64,000 bases of DNA from an uncultured Bacteroidales bacterium (GCA_905234755.1 CAJOIT010000001.1:62001-126000), one strand, 5' to 3'. Counted from the stretch's first letter, positions 35,561-45,209 are shown. The notes: generated from the letters alone by a model not told the origin. A program made the numbers and translations.

Positions 35561-36315
35561 CAATGAATTTACTGGAGCAAATAGATAGGTCGAAACTTCC
35601 GCAACATGTCGCATTCATTATGGATGGGAATGGTCGCTGGGCTAAAAAGCGCGGCATGATTAGGCTGTTCGGTCACAAGAACGGGGTTAAGACCGTGAAG
35701 GAAATCCTAAATGCTGCCGGTGACTTGGGCATAAGGTATGTTACTGTTTATGCATTTTCAACCGAAAATTGGAATCGTCCAGCCGATGAGGTTAGCGGAA
35801 TAATGGGACTTCTGTCGAGCGCTATCGATGATGAAATCGAAAACATGATGAAGAACGGTGTTCGCGTGAGGATGATCGGTGAGATGGAAAGGTTGCCGAA
35901 GTATTTGCGTGAAAAAGTTGCTTATGTAATCGATAGGACAAAGGATAATAAAAAACTCGATTTTATTGTAGCATTGAGTTACAGCGGCAGATGGGACATT
36001 GTGGAGGCGAGCAGGAAGATTGCACGCGATTGTGCGGATGGAAAGGTTTCTCCCGAGGATATTTGCGATAGTATGTTTTCGCAATATCTGTCTACCGATG
36101 GTATTCCCGACCCCGAACTGATGATTCGCACCAGCGGTGAGTCGAGGATTAGCAATTTCCTTCTGTATCAGCTTGCGTACAGCGAATTGTATTTTACCGA
36201 TGTGTTGTGGCCGGACTTCAATCGCGAGGAATTGTACAAGGCATTGATTAGCTATCAAAACCGAGAGCGCAGGTTCGGAAAAACAAGTGAACAAGTAAAA
36301 AAAGTAGAGGGATGA
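35557..36315 (+). CDS. uppS: Isoprenyl transferase (undecaprenyl diphosphate synthase)
   Basis: UppS condenses isopentenyl units in cis onto farnesyl diphosphate to give the C55 carrier lipid for peptidoglycan and O-antigen. The 252-residue protein has the pyrophosphate-binding block FIMDGNGRWAKKRG, with the essential Asp23. YAFSTENWNRP near 70 and the C-terminal IRTSGESRISNFLLYQ and SELYF blocks are also conserved. Length is normal. The ATG overlaps the stop of the PorG gene, and its own stop overlaps the bamA start (ATGA), so three proteins are translationally linked. Confidence 0.96.
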   Translation: MTMNLLEQIDRSKLPQHVAFIMDGNGRWAKKRGMIRLFGHKNGVKTVKEILNAAGDLGIRYVTVYAFSTENWNRPADEVSGIMGLLSSAIDDEIENMMKNGVRVRMIGEMERLPKYLREKVAYVIDRTKDNKKLDFIVALSYSGRWDIVEASRKIARDCADGKVSPEDICDSMFSQYLSTDGIPDPELMIRTSGESRISNFLLYQLAYSELYFTDVLWPDFNREELYKALISYQNRERRFGKTSEQVKKVEG

Positions 36316-38822
36316 GACGATTTGTTTTGATATTAATGCTGTTTGCAGTCGTTGTTTCCACAGCGATAGCGCAGAATAACATATATTCGAGTGGAAGTAT
36401 AGTAAATTACTTGTCGCCAAAGGAATATGAGATTGGCGGTGTCACAATTTCCGGAGTACAATATCTCGACCAGAATGTGCTATTGTATCTTACAGGACTT
36501 GAAATTGGCAAGAAAATATCTGTTCCCGGACAGGAAATTGCCGATGCGATAAAGAAACTTTGGGAACAGGGATTATTTTCCGATGTTAAGATTTCGGTGA
36601 CAAATACTATAGGAGACAAGATTTTCCTCGATATCTACCTTGAAGAGCGTCCGCGTCTGTCGAAATTCTCGTTCAAGGGCATAAAGAAGGGCGAAGCCGA
36701 CGACATTCGAGAACAAATAAAACTTACAAAGGGTTCGCAGGTTACCGAAAACATGAAGCTTTCTTCCGAAAAGTACATTAAGGACTTTTTCATTGACAAG
36801 GGTTATTTCAATGCTGATGTGACGATAACCGAGGAAGTTGATTCTAGCCTTGCAAATAGTGTTTCGCTTGTCTTCGATATTCATAAGAACAATAGGATAA
36901 AAATCAACAAGATTATTTTCGAGGGTAACAATTCGATAAAGGATGCTAAACTTCGTCGCAAGATGAAGGAAACCAAGCAGAAGACATGGTATAACATTTT
37001 CAAGGCATCGAAATTTATTCCAAAGAATTACGCAGATGACAAGAAGAAAATAATTGAAAAATACAACGAGGAAGGTTTTCGCGATGCAATTATAACCTAT
37101 GACTCGATTTCTCCATACGATGAAAAGACTATCAATGTATATATTGGCATAGAGGAGGGACATAAGTTCTACTTCCGCAATATCAGCTGGCTTGGTAATA
37201 CCAAGTATTCATCGGAGCAGTTGACGCAGGTGCTTGGCATAAAGAAGGGCGATATTTACAATAGCAAGGTGCTTGACGAAAAATTGCTCTACGACCCTAT
37301 GGGCGTTATGGCTTTGTATCAGGATAATGGCTACTTGTTTTCAAATGCACAACCTGTGGAAGTGCTTGTTGAAAACGATTCCATCGACCTTGAAATGCGC
37401 ATTTACGAAGGCAAGCAGGCAACTGTGAACCGTGTTACACTTGTGGGAAATACCCGTACCAACGACCATGTAATCATGCGTGAGGTGCGTACAAGTCCCG
37501 GAAGCCTATATAATCGTTCCGAAGTTCAGCGTACTATCCGTGAACTTGCTCAACTTGGCTATTTCAATCCTGAAAAGTTGAATGTTGATTTCAACCCTGA
37601 CCCAGTTTCGGGAACAGTTGACCTTGAATATACCGTAGAGGAAAAGCCATCAGACCAGATTCAGGTTTCGGGCGGTTATGGATCGGGAATGTTTGTCGGT
37701 ACATTGGGCGTTACATTTACCAACTTCTCGTTGCGTAACATATTCAATGCCAAGTCGTATCGTCCTTTGCCATCGGGCGATGGACAAAGATTGTCGATTC
37801 AGGCATCGGCAAGTGGCTTGTGGTATCAGAACTATAGTTTCTCGTTTGTCGACCCGTGGTTTGGTGGACGCAAGCCTAATTCATTCTCGGTGTCAGTATA
37901 TCATTCCAATGTAAGGCAATATAAGAGTACTGAGGAAGCAAAGGAAGACCGGAAGACATTTAAGGTTACAGGTGCTGGCATAGGTTTAGGACAGCGCTTG
38001 CAAGTTCCCGACGATTATTTCACATTGTACCTCGAATTGGCGTACAAGCGTTACAACATTAACAACTACGAAGGCTACTCGATGATATTCGACAAGGGCG
38101 TTTCGAACAACTTGTCGTTCAAGGCTGTACTTGGACGTTCGTCATCAGGACCTAACCCGATATACCCTACCATGGGCTCCGAGTTCTCGGTATCGGCAGA
38201 ACTTACGCCACCATTTTCGTACATGAACGGCAAGGATTATACAGACCCCAACATGACAATGCAAGAACGCTACAAATGGATTGAATATCATAAGTATAAG
38301 GCATCTGCTAAGTGGTTTACCACATTGTTGGGTCCAAAGGACGGCAGTTCGAGAGCTTTGGTGCTTGTTACAAAGGCTGAGTTCGGTTTGCTTGGAATGT
38401 ACAACAGAAATGTAGGCAAGTCTCCATTCGAATATTTCCAAGTTGGTGGTGACGGACTTTATGGATATAATCTGTATGGCGCTGAAAATATAGGCTTGAG
38501 AGGTTATTCAAACCAGTCGCTTACTCCAGCTTCAAACGGTTATGTTTACAACAAATATACTGTTGAACTTCGTTACCCGATGTCGCTTAATCCAAATGCA
38601 ACATTCTATGCTATTGCGTTTGCCGAGGCAGGTAACTGCTGGTATTCGATTGAGAATTTCCGTCCATTCGATGTCAAGCGTTCGGCTGGTGTCGGTGTGA
38701 GGGTTTACATGTCGATGATAGGCTTGATTGGTGTTGACTGGGGTTATGGTTTCGATGAAGTTCCAGGAAATCCGAGTGCAAACGGCAGTCAGTTCCACTT
38801 CGTAATCGGTCAGAATTTCTAA
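36312..38822 (+). CDS. bamA: Outer-membrane protein assembly factor BamA
   Basis: BamA inserts beta-barrel proteins into the outer membrane. The 836-residue protein has a signal peptide (to about residue 20, STAIAQ). Five POTRA domains follow (about 40-425: GVTISGVQYLDQNV, KFSFKGIKKGEADD, KIIFEGNNSIKDAKLRRKM, RNISWLGNTKYSSEQL, RVTLVGNTRTNDHVIMREV), then a 16-strand barrel. LRGYSN is the lid-lock RG motif, and the sequence ends in Asn-Phe. Position between uppS and two skp-type genes agrees with the usual Bacteroidales envelope cluster. Its many T9SS and barrel clients are encoded close by. Confidence 0.96.
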   Translation: MRRFVLILMLFAVVVSTAIAQNNIYSSGSIVNYLSPKEYEIGGVTISGVQYLDQNVLLYLTGLEIGKKISVPGQEIADAIKKLWEQGLFSDVKISVTNTIGDKIFLDIYLEERPRLSKFSFKGIKKGEADDIREQIKLTKGSQVTENMKLSSEKYIKDFFIDKGYFNADVTITEEVDSSLANSVSLVFDIHKNNRIKINKIIFEGNNSIKDAKLRRKMKETKQKTWYNIFKASKFIPKNYADDKKKIIEKYNEEGFRDAIITYDSISPYDEKTINVYIGIEEGHKFYFRNISWLGNTKYSSEQLTQVLGIKKGDIYNSKVLDEKLLYDPMGVMALYQDNGYLFSNAQPVEVLVENDSIDLEMRIYEGKQATVNRVTLVGNTRTNDHVIMREVRTSPGSLYNRSEVQRTIRELAQLGYFNPEKLNVDFNPDPVSGTVDLEYTVEEKPSDQIQVSGGYGSGMFVGTLGVTFTNFSLRNIFNAKSYRPLPSGDGQRLSIQASASGLWYQNYSFSFVDPWFGGRKPNSFSVSVYHSNVRQYKSTEEAKEDRKTFKVTGAGIGLGQRLQVPDDYFTLYLELAYKRYNINNYEGYSMIFDKGVSNNLSFKAVLGRSSSGPNPIYPTMGSEFSVSAELTPPFSYMNGKDYTDPNMTMQERYKWIEYHKYKASAKWFTTLLGPKDGSSRALVLVTKAEFGLLGMYNRNVGKSPFEYFQVGGDGLYGYNLYGAENIGLRGYSNQSLTPASNGYVYNKYTVELRYPMSLNPNATFYAIAFAEAGNCWYSIENFRPFDVKRSAGVGVRVYMSMIGLIGVDWGYGFDEVPGNPSANGSQFHFVIGQNF

Positions 38823-38880
38823 ATGGAACGATTATTGCAATGTCAAGCGCCGTGCTATGTTATAAATGAAATTTTTAAAT

Positions 38881-38888
38881 TAACTTTG
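38881..38888 (+). promoter_or_regulatory. Candidate -7 box upstream of the first skp gene
   Basis: TAACTTTG fits TAnnTTTG. It is about 100 bp before the skp ATG, so an internal promoter could give the chaperone genes a long leader made of AGAAAC and TTGAATTTTTGAAT repeat units. Confidence 0.35.
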
Positions 38889-38924
38889 CAGTATAATTGA
38901 ATGTTGAATTTTTAAATAACTAGA

Positions 38925-38952
38925 AACTTAGAAATTAGAAACCAGAAACATT
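38925..38952 (+). repeat. AGAAAC repeat units in the bamA-skp spacer
   Basis: CTAGAAACTTAGAAATTAGAA is followed by ACCAGAAACA, the same degenerate units that crowd the clpP-clpX spacer at 201-370. Flanking copies of TTGAATTTTT (about 38902 and 38951) are also repeated. Confidence 0.5.
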
Positions 38953-38989
38953 GAATTTTTGAATTATTGAATCTTTGAAACTTATAGAT

Positions 38990-39502
38990 ATGAAACGAGT
39001 ATTTTTATTTGCAGTTGCGCTGATATTTGCAACATTGACATTCGGACAGAAGTATGCGTATGTTGATACCGAGTACATTTTGAATAATATACCGGTTTAC
39101 GAATCTGCTAAAACCCAGTTGGAAGACCTTACAAAGGAGTGGAAGAAGGAAATTGATGCAAAAAAGGCTTCAATCGACCAGATGTATCAGAACTACCAGT
39201 CTGAAAGAATTCTCTTGACCGAGGAACTCCGTGCAAAGCGCGAGGACGAAATAATGAAGAAGGAGCAGGAACTCAAACAGTTACAGCAGAAGTATTTTGG
39301 CGAAAGCGGCATGCTCTACAAGAAGCGTGAGGAACTTATAAAACCTATTCAGGACGATATTTACAATGCAATAAAGGAAATAGCTACAGAAGGCAACTTC
39401 GCAGTTATTTTTGATACCGCAAACAACCTTAACATGCTCTATACCGACCCGCGTCACGACAAGAGCGATGAGGTTCTCAGGAAATTGGGATACAAGAATT
39501 AA
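38990..39502 (+). CDS. skp: OmpH/Skp family periplasmic chaperone (first copy)
   Basis: Skp captures unfolded outer-membrane proteins after the Sec translocon and delivers them to BamA. The 170-residue product (ATG at 38990; a TTG at 38975 is rejected) has a signal peptide ending TFGQ. KYAYVDTEYILNNIP, the conserved first strand, comes next, followed by a long charged coiled coil (about 45-115) forming the tentacle, and a closing strand FAVIFDTANNLNMLYTDP. Length agrees with Skp. It follows bamA by 167 bp, with a possible internal promoter, and is followed 28 bp later by a second copy. Confidence 0.92.
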   Translation: MKRVFLFAVALIFATLTFGQKYAYVDTEYILNNIPVYESAKTQLEDLTKEWKKEIDAKKASIDQMYQNYQSERILLTEELRAKREDEIMKKEQELKQLQQKYFGESGMLYKKREELIKPIQDDIYNAIKEIATEGNFAVIFDTANNLNMLYTDPRHDKSDEVLRKLGYKN

Positions 39503-39530
39503 TTTTTGAAACAATTTAAATTTAGGATAG

Positions 39531-40037
39531 ATGAAAAGGATAATTTTAGTGTTGGTGCTGTGCTTAGGCTGTCTGTCGATGTTTTCGCAGAAGGCTGTTA
39601 AGTTCGCCCATGTTGATGTGCAGGCAATTTTCGGCGAAATGCCCGAAAAGGCAGCTGCAACCAAGGAAGTTGAAGATTATGCAAAGACTCTCGAAGACCA
39701 GATGCAGGTGATGTATAAGGAATACGAGACGAAGATGAAGGAATATAGTGAAAACAAGGATACTTGGTCTGCTCTCATAAGGCAGGACAAGGAAGAAGCT
39801 ATTATGTCGTTGCAACAGCGCATACAGAACTTCCAGCAGCAGGCCGAAACCGACTTGCAGAACCGTGAAGCAGCTTTGCTCGAACCTATCACAAACAAGA
39901 TTAAGGATGCTATTAACGCAGTTGCTTCCGAGCAGGGTTTGACATACGTTTACGACAAGACCACTTTGCTGTATACTTCGCCCGATGCAACCGACATTAC
40001 CAATGATGTAAAGGCAAAGCTGGGTATAAAGAAATAA
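39531..40037 (+). CDS. skp: OmpH/Skp family periplasmic chaperone (second copy)
   Basis: The 168-residue product has a signal peptide ending MFSQ, the conserved start VKFAHVDVQAIFGEMP, a Lys/Glu/Gln-rich coiled coil from about 40 to 110, and the closing strand LTYVYDKTTLLYTSPDATD. It is clearly homologous to the preceding gene but well diverged, so the duplication is old. Tandem skp genes after bamA are a usual Bacteroidales arrangement. The two products might form mixed trimers, which cannot be judged here. Confidence 0.92.
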   Translation: MKRIILVLVLCLGCLSMFSQKAVKFAHVDVQAIFGEMPEKAAATKEVEDYAKTLEDQMQVMYKEYETKMKEYSENKDTWSALIRQDKEEAIMSLQQRIQNFQQQAETDLQNREAALLEPITNKIKDAINAVASEQGLTYVYDKTTLLYTSPDATDITNDVKAKLGIKK

Positions 40038-40130
40038 TTGATAAAAAAGACATTTCCCGAAGTATGCGATTCTTTTATGGAAATTGCATTCGACTTGGGG
40101 AAATGTTTTTCTTTTTTTTGCTGGCATATT

Positions 40131-40925
40131 ATGGAAAACAACCCCATTGGAGTATTTGATAGTGGAATAGGTGGCTTGACGGTTTTGCGTGAGCTGCTTG
40201 CCGAACTTCCCGATGAGGATTTCATATATTTTGCTGACAGCAAAAATGCACCATACGGACCGCGCACAGTGGAGGATGTTACTGCATTGTCGTCGAGGAT
40301 TGTGCAGTTTCTTGTGGACAAGGGTTGCAAGATTGTTGTAATTGCCTGCAATACTGCCACTGCCGCAGCAGTGAACTCCATGCGCCGAGTATTCAAGATT
40401 CCGATTGTAGGACTTGAACCTGCCGTGAAGCCCGCCTGCCTGAAGACTCGTACCCGACATGTAGGTGTGCTTGCTACCGAGGGCACATTTCGTGGTGCAC
40501 ATTTTAAAAATACCAGCGACAAGTACCGCAAATATGTTTCGTTGCACCTCGAAATAGCCAAGGAGCTTGTTGAACTTGCCGAGCATGGCGTTTTCTATGG
40601 CGATGAGGTCGATGCGGTAATAGAAAAGTACATTGAGCCGCTCAAGCAGAACAATGTTGACCATATAGTGCTCGGCTGTACACATTATCCGTTTTTCCGT
40701 CCTGTGATAGAGCGCATTGCCGGCGAGGGTATAAGGATTATAGACTCATCCGAAGCAATTGCCCGCCGCACCAAGGACATACTTATGACAACCAATACAA
40801 TGCGAGTAGAAAATGCTCACCGCACTGTACACTTGTATTCGTCCGATTCACCCGAAAAGCTCTCCGAAATAGCCAAGTTGTACATTGGTGGAGAATTCAG
40901 CGTTGAGGGTAATGTGGTGATATAG
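40131..40925 (+). CDS. murI: Glutamate racemase
   Basis: MurI interconverts L- and D-glutamate, supplying D-Glu for peptidoglycan. The 264-residue protein has the two catalytic cysteines, Cys73 in IACNTATAAA and Cys183 in LGCTHYPFF. The N-terminal IGVFDSGIGGLTVL and FIYFADSKNAPYG motifs are also diagnostic. The frame is open back to 40038, but the upstream codons look unlike a racemase N-terminus and follow the skp stop directly, so the ATG at 40131 is used, leaving a 93-bp spacer. It closes the envelope cluster and is convergent with the transporter gene. Confidence 0.95.
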   Translation: MENNPIGVFDSGIGGLTVLRELLAELPDEDFIYFADSKNAPYGPRTVEDVTALSSRIVQFLVDKGCKIVVIACNTATAAAVNSMRRVFKIPIVGLEPAVKPACLKTRTRHVGVLATEGTFRGAHFKNTSDKYRKYVSLHLEIAKELVELAEHGVFYGDEVDAVIEKYIEPLKQNNVDHIVLGCTHYPFFRPVIERIAGEGIRIIDSSEAIARRTKDILMTTNTMRVENAHRTVHLYSSDSPEKLSEIAKLYIGGEFSVEGNVVI

Positions 40926-40937
40926 GTCGCTTTCGTC

Positions 40938-42290
40938 TTACCATGCCCAGACAAGCAGTCCGCCACAGATTATTATTCCTGTTACAACCAAATCGATAAT
41001 GCAGAATCCCATAATGTCCTTTGCATTAAGCTTTGCAATGGCAAGTGCAGGAATTGCCCAGAACGGCTGAATAAGGTTTGTCCATGCATCACCCCACGAG
41101 ATGGCCATGCCAGTAAGTCCGGGATCAACGGCTAGGTTGGCGCCAGCAGTAAACATTATCGGAGCCTGAATTGCCCAGTGTCCGCCGCCCGATGGCACAA
41201 ACATGTTGAGTACAGCGGCACACAGGAAAGTTAATAGCGGATATGTCTGCGGTGTAGAAACCGATATGCAGGCATCGCTGATGACTGTGCCGAGACAAAT
41301 TCCCGATTCTCCTACGCCAGTTATAATACCCATAATGCCGGCATAGAACGGAAACTGGAGAAGTATTCCTGCAGCACCTGTTGCTGACTTTGTGAAAGCA
41401 CGAACATACGACAATGGTGTTCCGTGAAGTATGATACCAAGGAACAAAAATAGCATTATCACCGAATTAAGGTCAAGAGAACCTCCACGGAAAAATAGCT
41501 TGATGACAAGATAAGTAAGTCCCAATGCAGCAATTACCCAGCTCAATATGTGGCTGTTTTCCATCTTTTCGGCAGGAGTGTTGCCTTTTTCTACCTTGGC
41601 AGGCTCGTCATCGCTGAGCAATTGCGGATTTATTGCAACAACCTTTTCGGGCTTCGGGTGCATAAGTGCGTTTACAGCGACAAGCGCAACTATTATCAGG
41701 GCAACAATCACAATGTTGTATGTACTTAGTACGGTGTCGGTTATTGGAATGGGATTTTCCAATGCCCCGCGTGTTACCTCTTTAAGTCCTTCGCCTTGAG
41801 TTGCCATTGTGAGAGGAATAGATCCCGAAAGACCAGCGTGCCATACAACAAAACCACTGTAAGCCGATGCTATCAGCAGGCGGTAATCAACACCTTGCAA
41901 TTTCTTAGCAATTTCCTTTGCAAAGATTACACCTACTATAAGTCCGAATCCCCAGTTGAGCCAGCAAGCAAGCGAAGAAATTGCCGTTACCAATGCAATT
42001 GCACCCATAGGTTTCTTGGGCAACGATGCAAGCCAGCTTATACCTCGCTTAATAAGCGGCGCCGATGCAAGAGTAGAACCACAAACAAGGACGAGTGCCA
42101 TCTGCATGGCAAATGCAAGCAGCGACCAAACTCCGTTGCCCCAGTTTTCGACTACTTCGAGTGGTGTCTGATGGCAGACCGGCATTGCGATAGCAAAAGC
42201 CACCACAGTAAGAATAACAGCAAAAATGAATGGTTCGGGCAGTAATTTCTGCACCAACTTCACACAGCCATTTATTATTTTCTGAAACAT
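40938..42290 (-). CDS. Short-chain fatty acid transporter, AtoE family
   Basis: This is an inner-membrane permease with about a dozen hydrophobic segments across 450 residues. The sequence fits the SCFA transporter family (PF02667, AtoE). Landmarks are the N-terminal LPEPFIFAVILTVV, the GNGVWSLLAFAMQM segment, WLNWGFGLIVG, HAGLSGSIPL and the C-terminal VPSGGGHWAIQAPI. AtoE proteins are thought to take up butyrate or acetoacetate. No ato degradation genes are adjacent, so uptake or export of fermentation acids cannot be decided. A TACTTTTG box lies 17 bp upstream of the ATG. Confidence 0.88.
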   Translation of the reverse strand: MFQKIINGCVKLVQKLLPEPFIFAVILTVVAFAIAMPVCHQTPLEVVENWGNGVWSLLAFAMQMALVLVCGSTLASAPLIKRGISWLASLPKKPMGAIALVTAISSLACWLNWGFGLIVGVIFAKEIAKKLQGVDYRLLIASAYSGFVVWHAGLSGSIPLTMATQGEGLKEVTRGALENPIPITDTVLSTYNIVIVALIIVALVAVNALMHPKPEKVVAINPQLLSDDEPAKVEKGNTPAEKMENSHILSWVIAALGLTYLVIKLFFRGGSLDLNSVIMLFLFLGIILHGTPLSYVRAFTKSATGAAGILLQFPFYAGIMGIITGVGESGICLGTVISDACISVSTPQTYPLLTFLCAAVLNMFVPSGGGHWAIQAPIMFTAGANLAVDPGLTGMAISWGDAWTNLIQPFWAIPALAIAKLNAKDIMGFCIIDLVVTGIIICGGLLVWAW

Positions 42291-42307
42291 TTCCTGATAT
42301 TTTGGTG

Positions 42308-42315
42308 CAAAAGTA
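42308..42315 (-). promoter_or_regulatory. Candidate -7 box for the fatty acid transporter gene
   Basis: The complement reads TACTTTTG, fitting TAnnTTTG, 17 bp from the ATG at 42290. Confidence 0.4.
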
Positions 42316-42328
42316 AGAAAAGTTCAAC

Positions 42329-42358
42329 AAAAAAAGAGGATGCGAACATCCTCTTTTT
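42329..42358 (-). terminator. Intrinsic terminator after the M16 peptidase gene
   Basis: GAGGATG and CATCCTC pair around a short loop. On the minus strand the stem is followed by a run of seven Ts. It sits 21 bp past the M16 stop and just upstream of the transporter promoter. Confidence 0.8.
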
Positions 42359-42379
42359 CGTTGTTATTAATAAATGGTA

Positions 42380-45181
42380 CTATTTTTCGGGAACAAGTCT
42401 AACCTTTACATAGCTGTCGAATTTGAAATACTTTTCAGCAGCCTTTGCCATCTGGTCTTTGCTGATGGCATTGATGCGAGCATCTTCGCTAGTTGCCTCT
42501 TCGGGAGTTATGTCGCCTTCTACAAGGTCGATTACAAGGCTTCTCCAGTACTTGTTTTCCTTGACTTCGGTTTCGTGTTCGCGTTTCTTCTTTTCGATGA
42601 CCTTTGCTATTTCTTCGCTACTTATTTCACCACCCTGAATAGACTTTATTACATTGAAAATCTTTTCCTTAAGTTCTGGTTCTCTTGCAGGGTCGCAGCT
42701 GTAGAAAATTTGAACAGCGTATCTTCCTGTCGGCTTGCTTGAAGTCATAGGATATGCACCTATAGAATATACACCGCTTTCCTTTTCACGAATCTGTTCG
42801 AGAAGTTTGGTGGTGAGAATCTTGCAGATAGCATCGATTTCGGTGTTGTTCTGTGCGTTGTATTCAAAATCGCCATGGAACATTATAATTTCGATACACT
42901 TGTCGTCCTTGCCTTTTCTTACATCCTTCTCTACGCCACCCTTTGGAGGACGGATTCCGAGGTCAACAAAGGTTTCGTTGCGTTCTACTGTTTCGAGCGA
43001 ACCCAAGTACTTTTCAATCAACGGTTTTGCTTTCTTGGCATCAATATTTCCAACAAAGTAGAAAGTGAAGTTGCATGGGTCGTTGAAACGCTGTTTGTAG
43101 AACTTGCTCATATTCTTGAAGTTAACTTCATCGAGCAAAGCAGGTGTCATAGGTTTGCGGTATTCGCTGTAGTTGGCCATAATCCATCTCATCGAGTCCT
43201 GCCATACGCTCTGCGGGTCAAGGCTAGCATTTTCGAGCATACCCTTTTGCTTTTCAATGTACGACTTGAATGCGTCTTCGTTGAACTTAGGTTGTGTGAA
43301 ATATGCGTTTACAAGTTCGAGCATTGTTTCGAAGCCTTCAACATCGCAGCTGCCAGTGAATCCTTCTTCGGTTTCACCAATGTATGGAGAAACATGTGCA
43401 TTCTTACCAGAGAGATATTTCTGCAATTCAGTTGCATCGTAGTTTCCAAGACCGCTTTCGTCCATTACAGAGGTTATATGCTGAACAGTGAGAGCGTCCT
43501 TTGCGTTGAATTTAGAATAACCGCCATCGCTCTTTGCAGTCATAGTGATTTCGTCGGCCTTGAAGTCGGTGTGCTTAAGAACAACCTTTACGCCGTTGCT
43601 CAAAGTCCAAGTTTCGTAGCCGAACTGTTTGTTTACAGCCTTCTTCGAAACTTTACCCTTTGGTCCGAGAGCATCAACCAACGGTTTGTCGGCAACCTTG
43701 TCAACGTATGGTTCGGTCTTTGCCTGATTTGCTTCTTCGAAAGCTTTTCTAATCTGCGCTTCGGTTGGGAGTTTGAAACCATCCTTTTCTGGAGCAGTAA
43801 CGAATACCACGCAGTTGTCGTCGGTAATCATCGTTTTAGCATAATTGTTTACATCGTCGAGTGTAATTTCGGGGATGTACTTGTTGTAGAGCTGATGTTC
43901 GTACTCTGCACTCATATATGCTGAGTGAGGTGGCATGAAGTTAGCCTTGTATTCGTTGATATAGCTTTCCGATTTCTGTTTGTCGCGCTCGTTATACTGC
44001 TTTTCAATCATCTTTAGCATGTCCTTCTTTGCGCGGTCGAGTTCAGTCTGTGTAAAGCCGTGCTGAATCATTCTCTGGTTTTCGGTAGCGAGAACCTTGA
44101 CTGCATTTTCAATCTTGTCGTTCTGCAATATAGCAAGATTCATAAAGGCATCCTTTCCTCCCATAAATGGAGAATAAGCGCCAAATGCCTGTACGAAAGG
44201 AGGATTTGGAGCTAAAGCAATTTCTGAAAAACGAGCTATAAGCATTTGCGTCATGAGTGACGAAACCATGTCGCGGCGTGCGTCAGCTACAGTAACGGTC
44301 TTGGTCTGTGGATGCCTGTAGAAAATGTAAACCATAGTAGCAGGGCATTCCGGGTCGCTCGAAAGCTTTACAATGGTTTCTTTGCAATCGGGAATAATTT
44401 CCGTTGGGCGTGGTTTTGGATTCTCTGGTTTAGGAATCTGAGAGAACTGCTTCTTGATGCGATTTTCCATATCAGCAGGGTCGAAGTCACCAACTACGAT
44501 AACTGCCATAAGGTCTGGACGATACCAAGTCTTGTAGAAATCCTTTATTACCTTCGGGTCGAAGTTGTCAACGACTTCCATAAGACCTATCGGGAGACGC
44601 TCTGCATACTTTGAACCGTTGAAAACTGCGGTAAGCATATCGTTTTGCAAGCGTGTCTGTGCGCCCTGGCTCAAACGCCATTCTTCGTGGATAACACCTC
44701 TTTCATCGTTAATCATATCGTCGTCCATCGAAAGTTCGTGTGCCCAGTCGTAAAGAACGAGCAAACCCTTGTCGATGAATTCGCTGTTGTCGGTCGGAAC
44801 CTTGATGCCATAAACGGTTTCGTCGAACGAAGTGTAGGCGTTAACCTCGCTACCGAACTGCATACCAATTGATTCCATGTAGTTTACGAGCTCGTTCTTG
44901 CTGAAGTGTGTACTTCCGTTGAACGCCATGTGCTCGGTAAAGTGAGCCAAACCGCGCTGTTCCTCTGTTTCGAGAACAGAACCTGCATACACAGCGAGTG
45001 TGAGTTCTGCACGATTTTCGGGAATTGAGTTTTGTCTAATATAATAGGTAAGCCCATTGTCGAGTTTGCCTACAATTACCTTCGGGTCGTTGGGCAACTT
45101 GTCGGTAAGTGCCAAACCCTGCGAAAATGCTGCTCCTATACTAAGGATAACAAAAAGCAACAAACATGTGAATTTTTTCAT
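42380..45181 (-). CDS. M16 family zinc metallopeptidase (PqqL-like)
   Basis: The 933-residue protein has a signal peptide (to about Gln21, AFSQ) and the inverted zinc motif HFTEH (His80, Glu83, His84) in GLAHFTEHMAFNGS. Downstream, ERGVIHEE at 160-167 supplies the third ligand, probably Glu167 by comparison with pitrilysin. Two more M16 repeats follow, including an inactive half starting near 515 (GYETWTLSNGVKVVLKHTDFK), as in two-domain periplasmic M16 enzymes. Such clam-shell peptidases degrade medium-size peptides in the periplasm. Substrates are unknown. It has its own promoter box and terminator. Confidence 0.92.
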   Translation of the reverse strand: MKKFTCLLLFVILSIGAAFSQGLALTDKLPNDPKVIVGKLDNGLTYYIRQNSIPENRAELTLAVYAGSVLETEEQRGLAHFTEHMAFNGSTHFSKNELVNYMESIGMQFGSEVNAYTSFDETVYGIKVPTDNSEFIDKGLLVLYDWAHELSMDDDMINDERGVIHEEWRLSQGAQTRLQNDMLTAVFNGSKYAERLPIGLMEVVDNFDPKVIKDFYKTWYRPDLMAVIVVGDFDPADMENRIKKQFSQIPKPENPKPRPTEIIPDCKETIVKLSSDPECPATMVYIFYRHPQTKTVTVADARRDMVSSLMTQMLIARFSEIALAPNPPFVQAFGAYSPFMGGKDAFMNLAILQNDKIENAVKVLATENQRMIQHGFTQTELDRAKKDMLKMIEKQYNERDKQKSESYINEYKANFMPPHSAYMSAEYEHQLYNKYIPEITLDDVNNYAKTMITDDNCVVFVTAPEKDGFKLPTEAQIRKAFEEANQAKTEPYVDKVADKPLVDALGPKGKVSKKAVNKQFGYETWTLSNGVKVVLKHTDFKADEITMTAKSDGGYSKFNAKDALTVQHITSVMDESGLGNYDATELQKYLSGKNAHVSPYIGETEEGFTGSCDVEGFETMLELVNAYFTQPKFNEDAFKSYIEKQKGMLENASLDPQSVWQDSMRWIMANYSEYRKPMTPALLDEVNFKNMSKFYKQRFNDPCNFTFYFVGNIDAKKAKPLIEKYLGSLETVERNETFVDLGIRPPKGGVEKDVRKGKDDKCIEIIMFHGDFEYNAQNNTEIDAICKILTTKLLEQIREKESGVYSIGAYPMTSSKPTGRYAVQIFYSCDPAREPELKEKIFNVIKSIQGGEISSEEIAKVIEKKKREHETEVKENKYWRSLVIDLVEGDITPEEATSEDARINAISKDQMAKAAEKYFKFDSYVKVRLVPEK

Positions 45182-45209
45182 TGTATCTAATTTTAAAATT
45201 TTCTGTTGG

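Noticed and set aside
40038..40130. N-terminal extension of murI directly after the skp stop
   Set aside because: It contains a Phe/Cys-rich stretch unlike a racemase and begins at TTG. The IGVFDSGIGG motif begins a few residues after the ATG at 40131.
39564..40685. 373-codon open frame on the minus strand across skp and murI
   Set aside because: It is antisense to two well-supported genes, has no signal, domain or family resemblance, and its composition (Cys/Leu/Ile/His rich) is what the complement of their codons gives.
42875..43924. 349-codon open frame antisense to the M16 peptidase
   Set aside because: It lies wholly within a clear metallopeptidase gene and reads as Phe/Cys/Val-rich shadow sequence with no recognisable motif.
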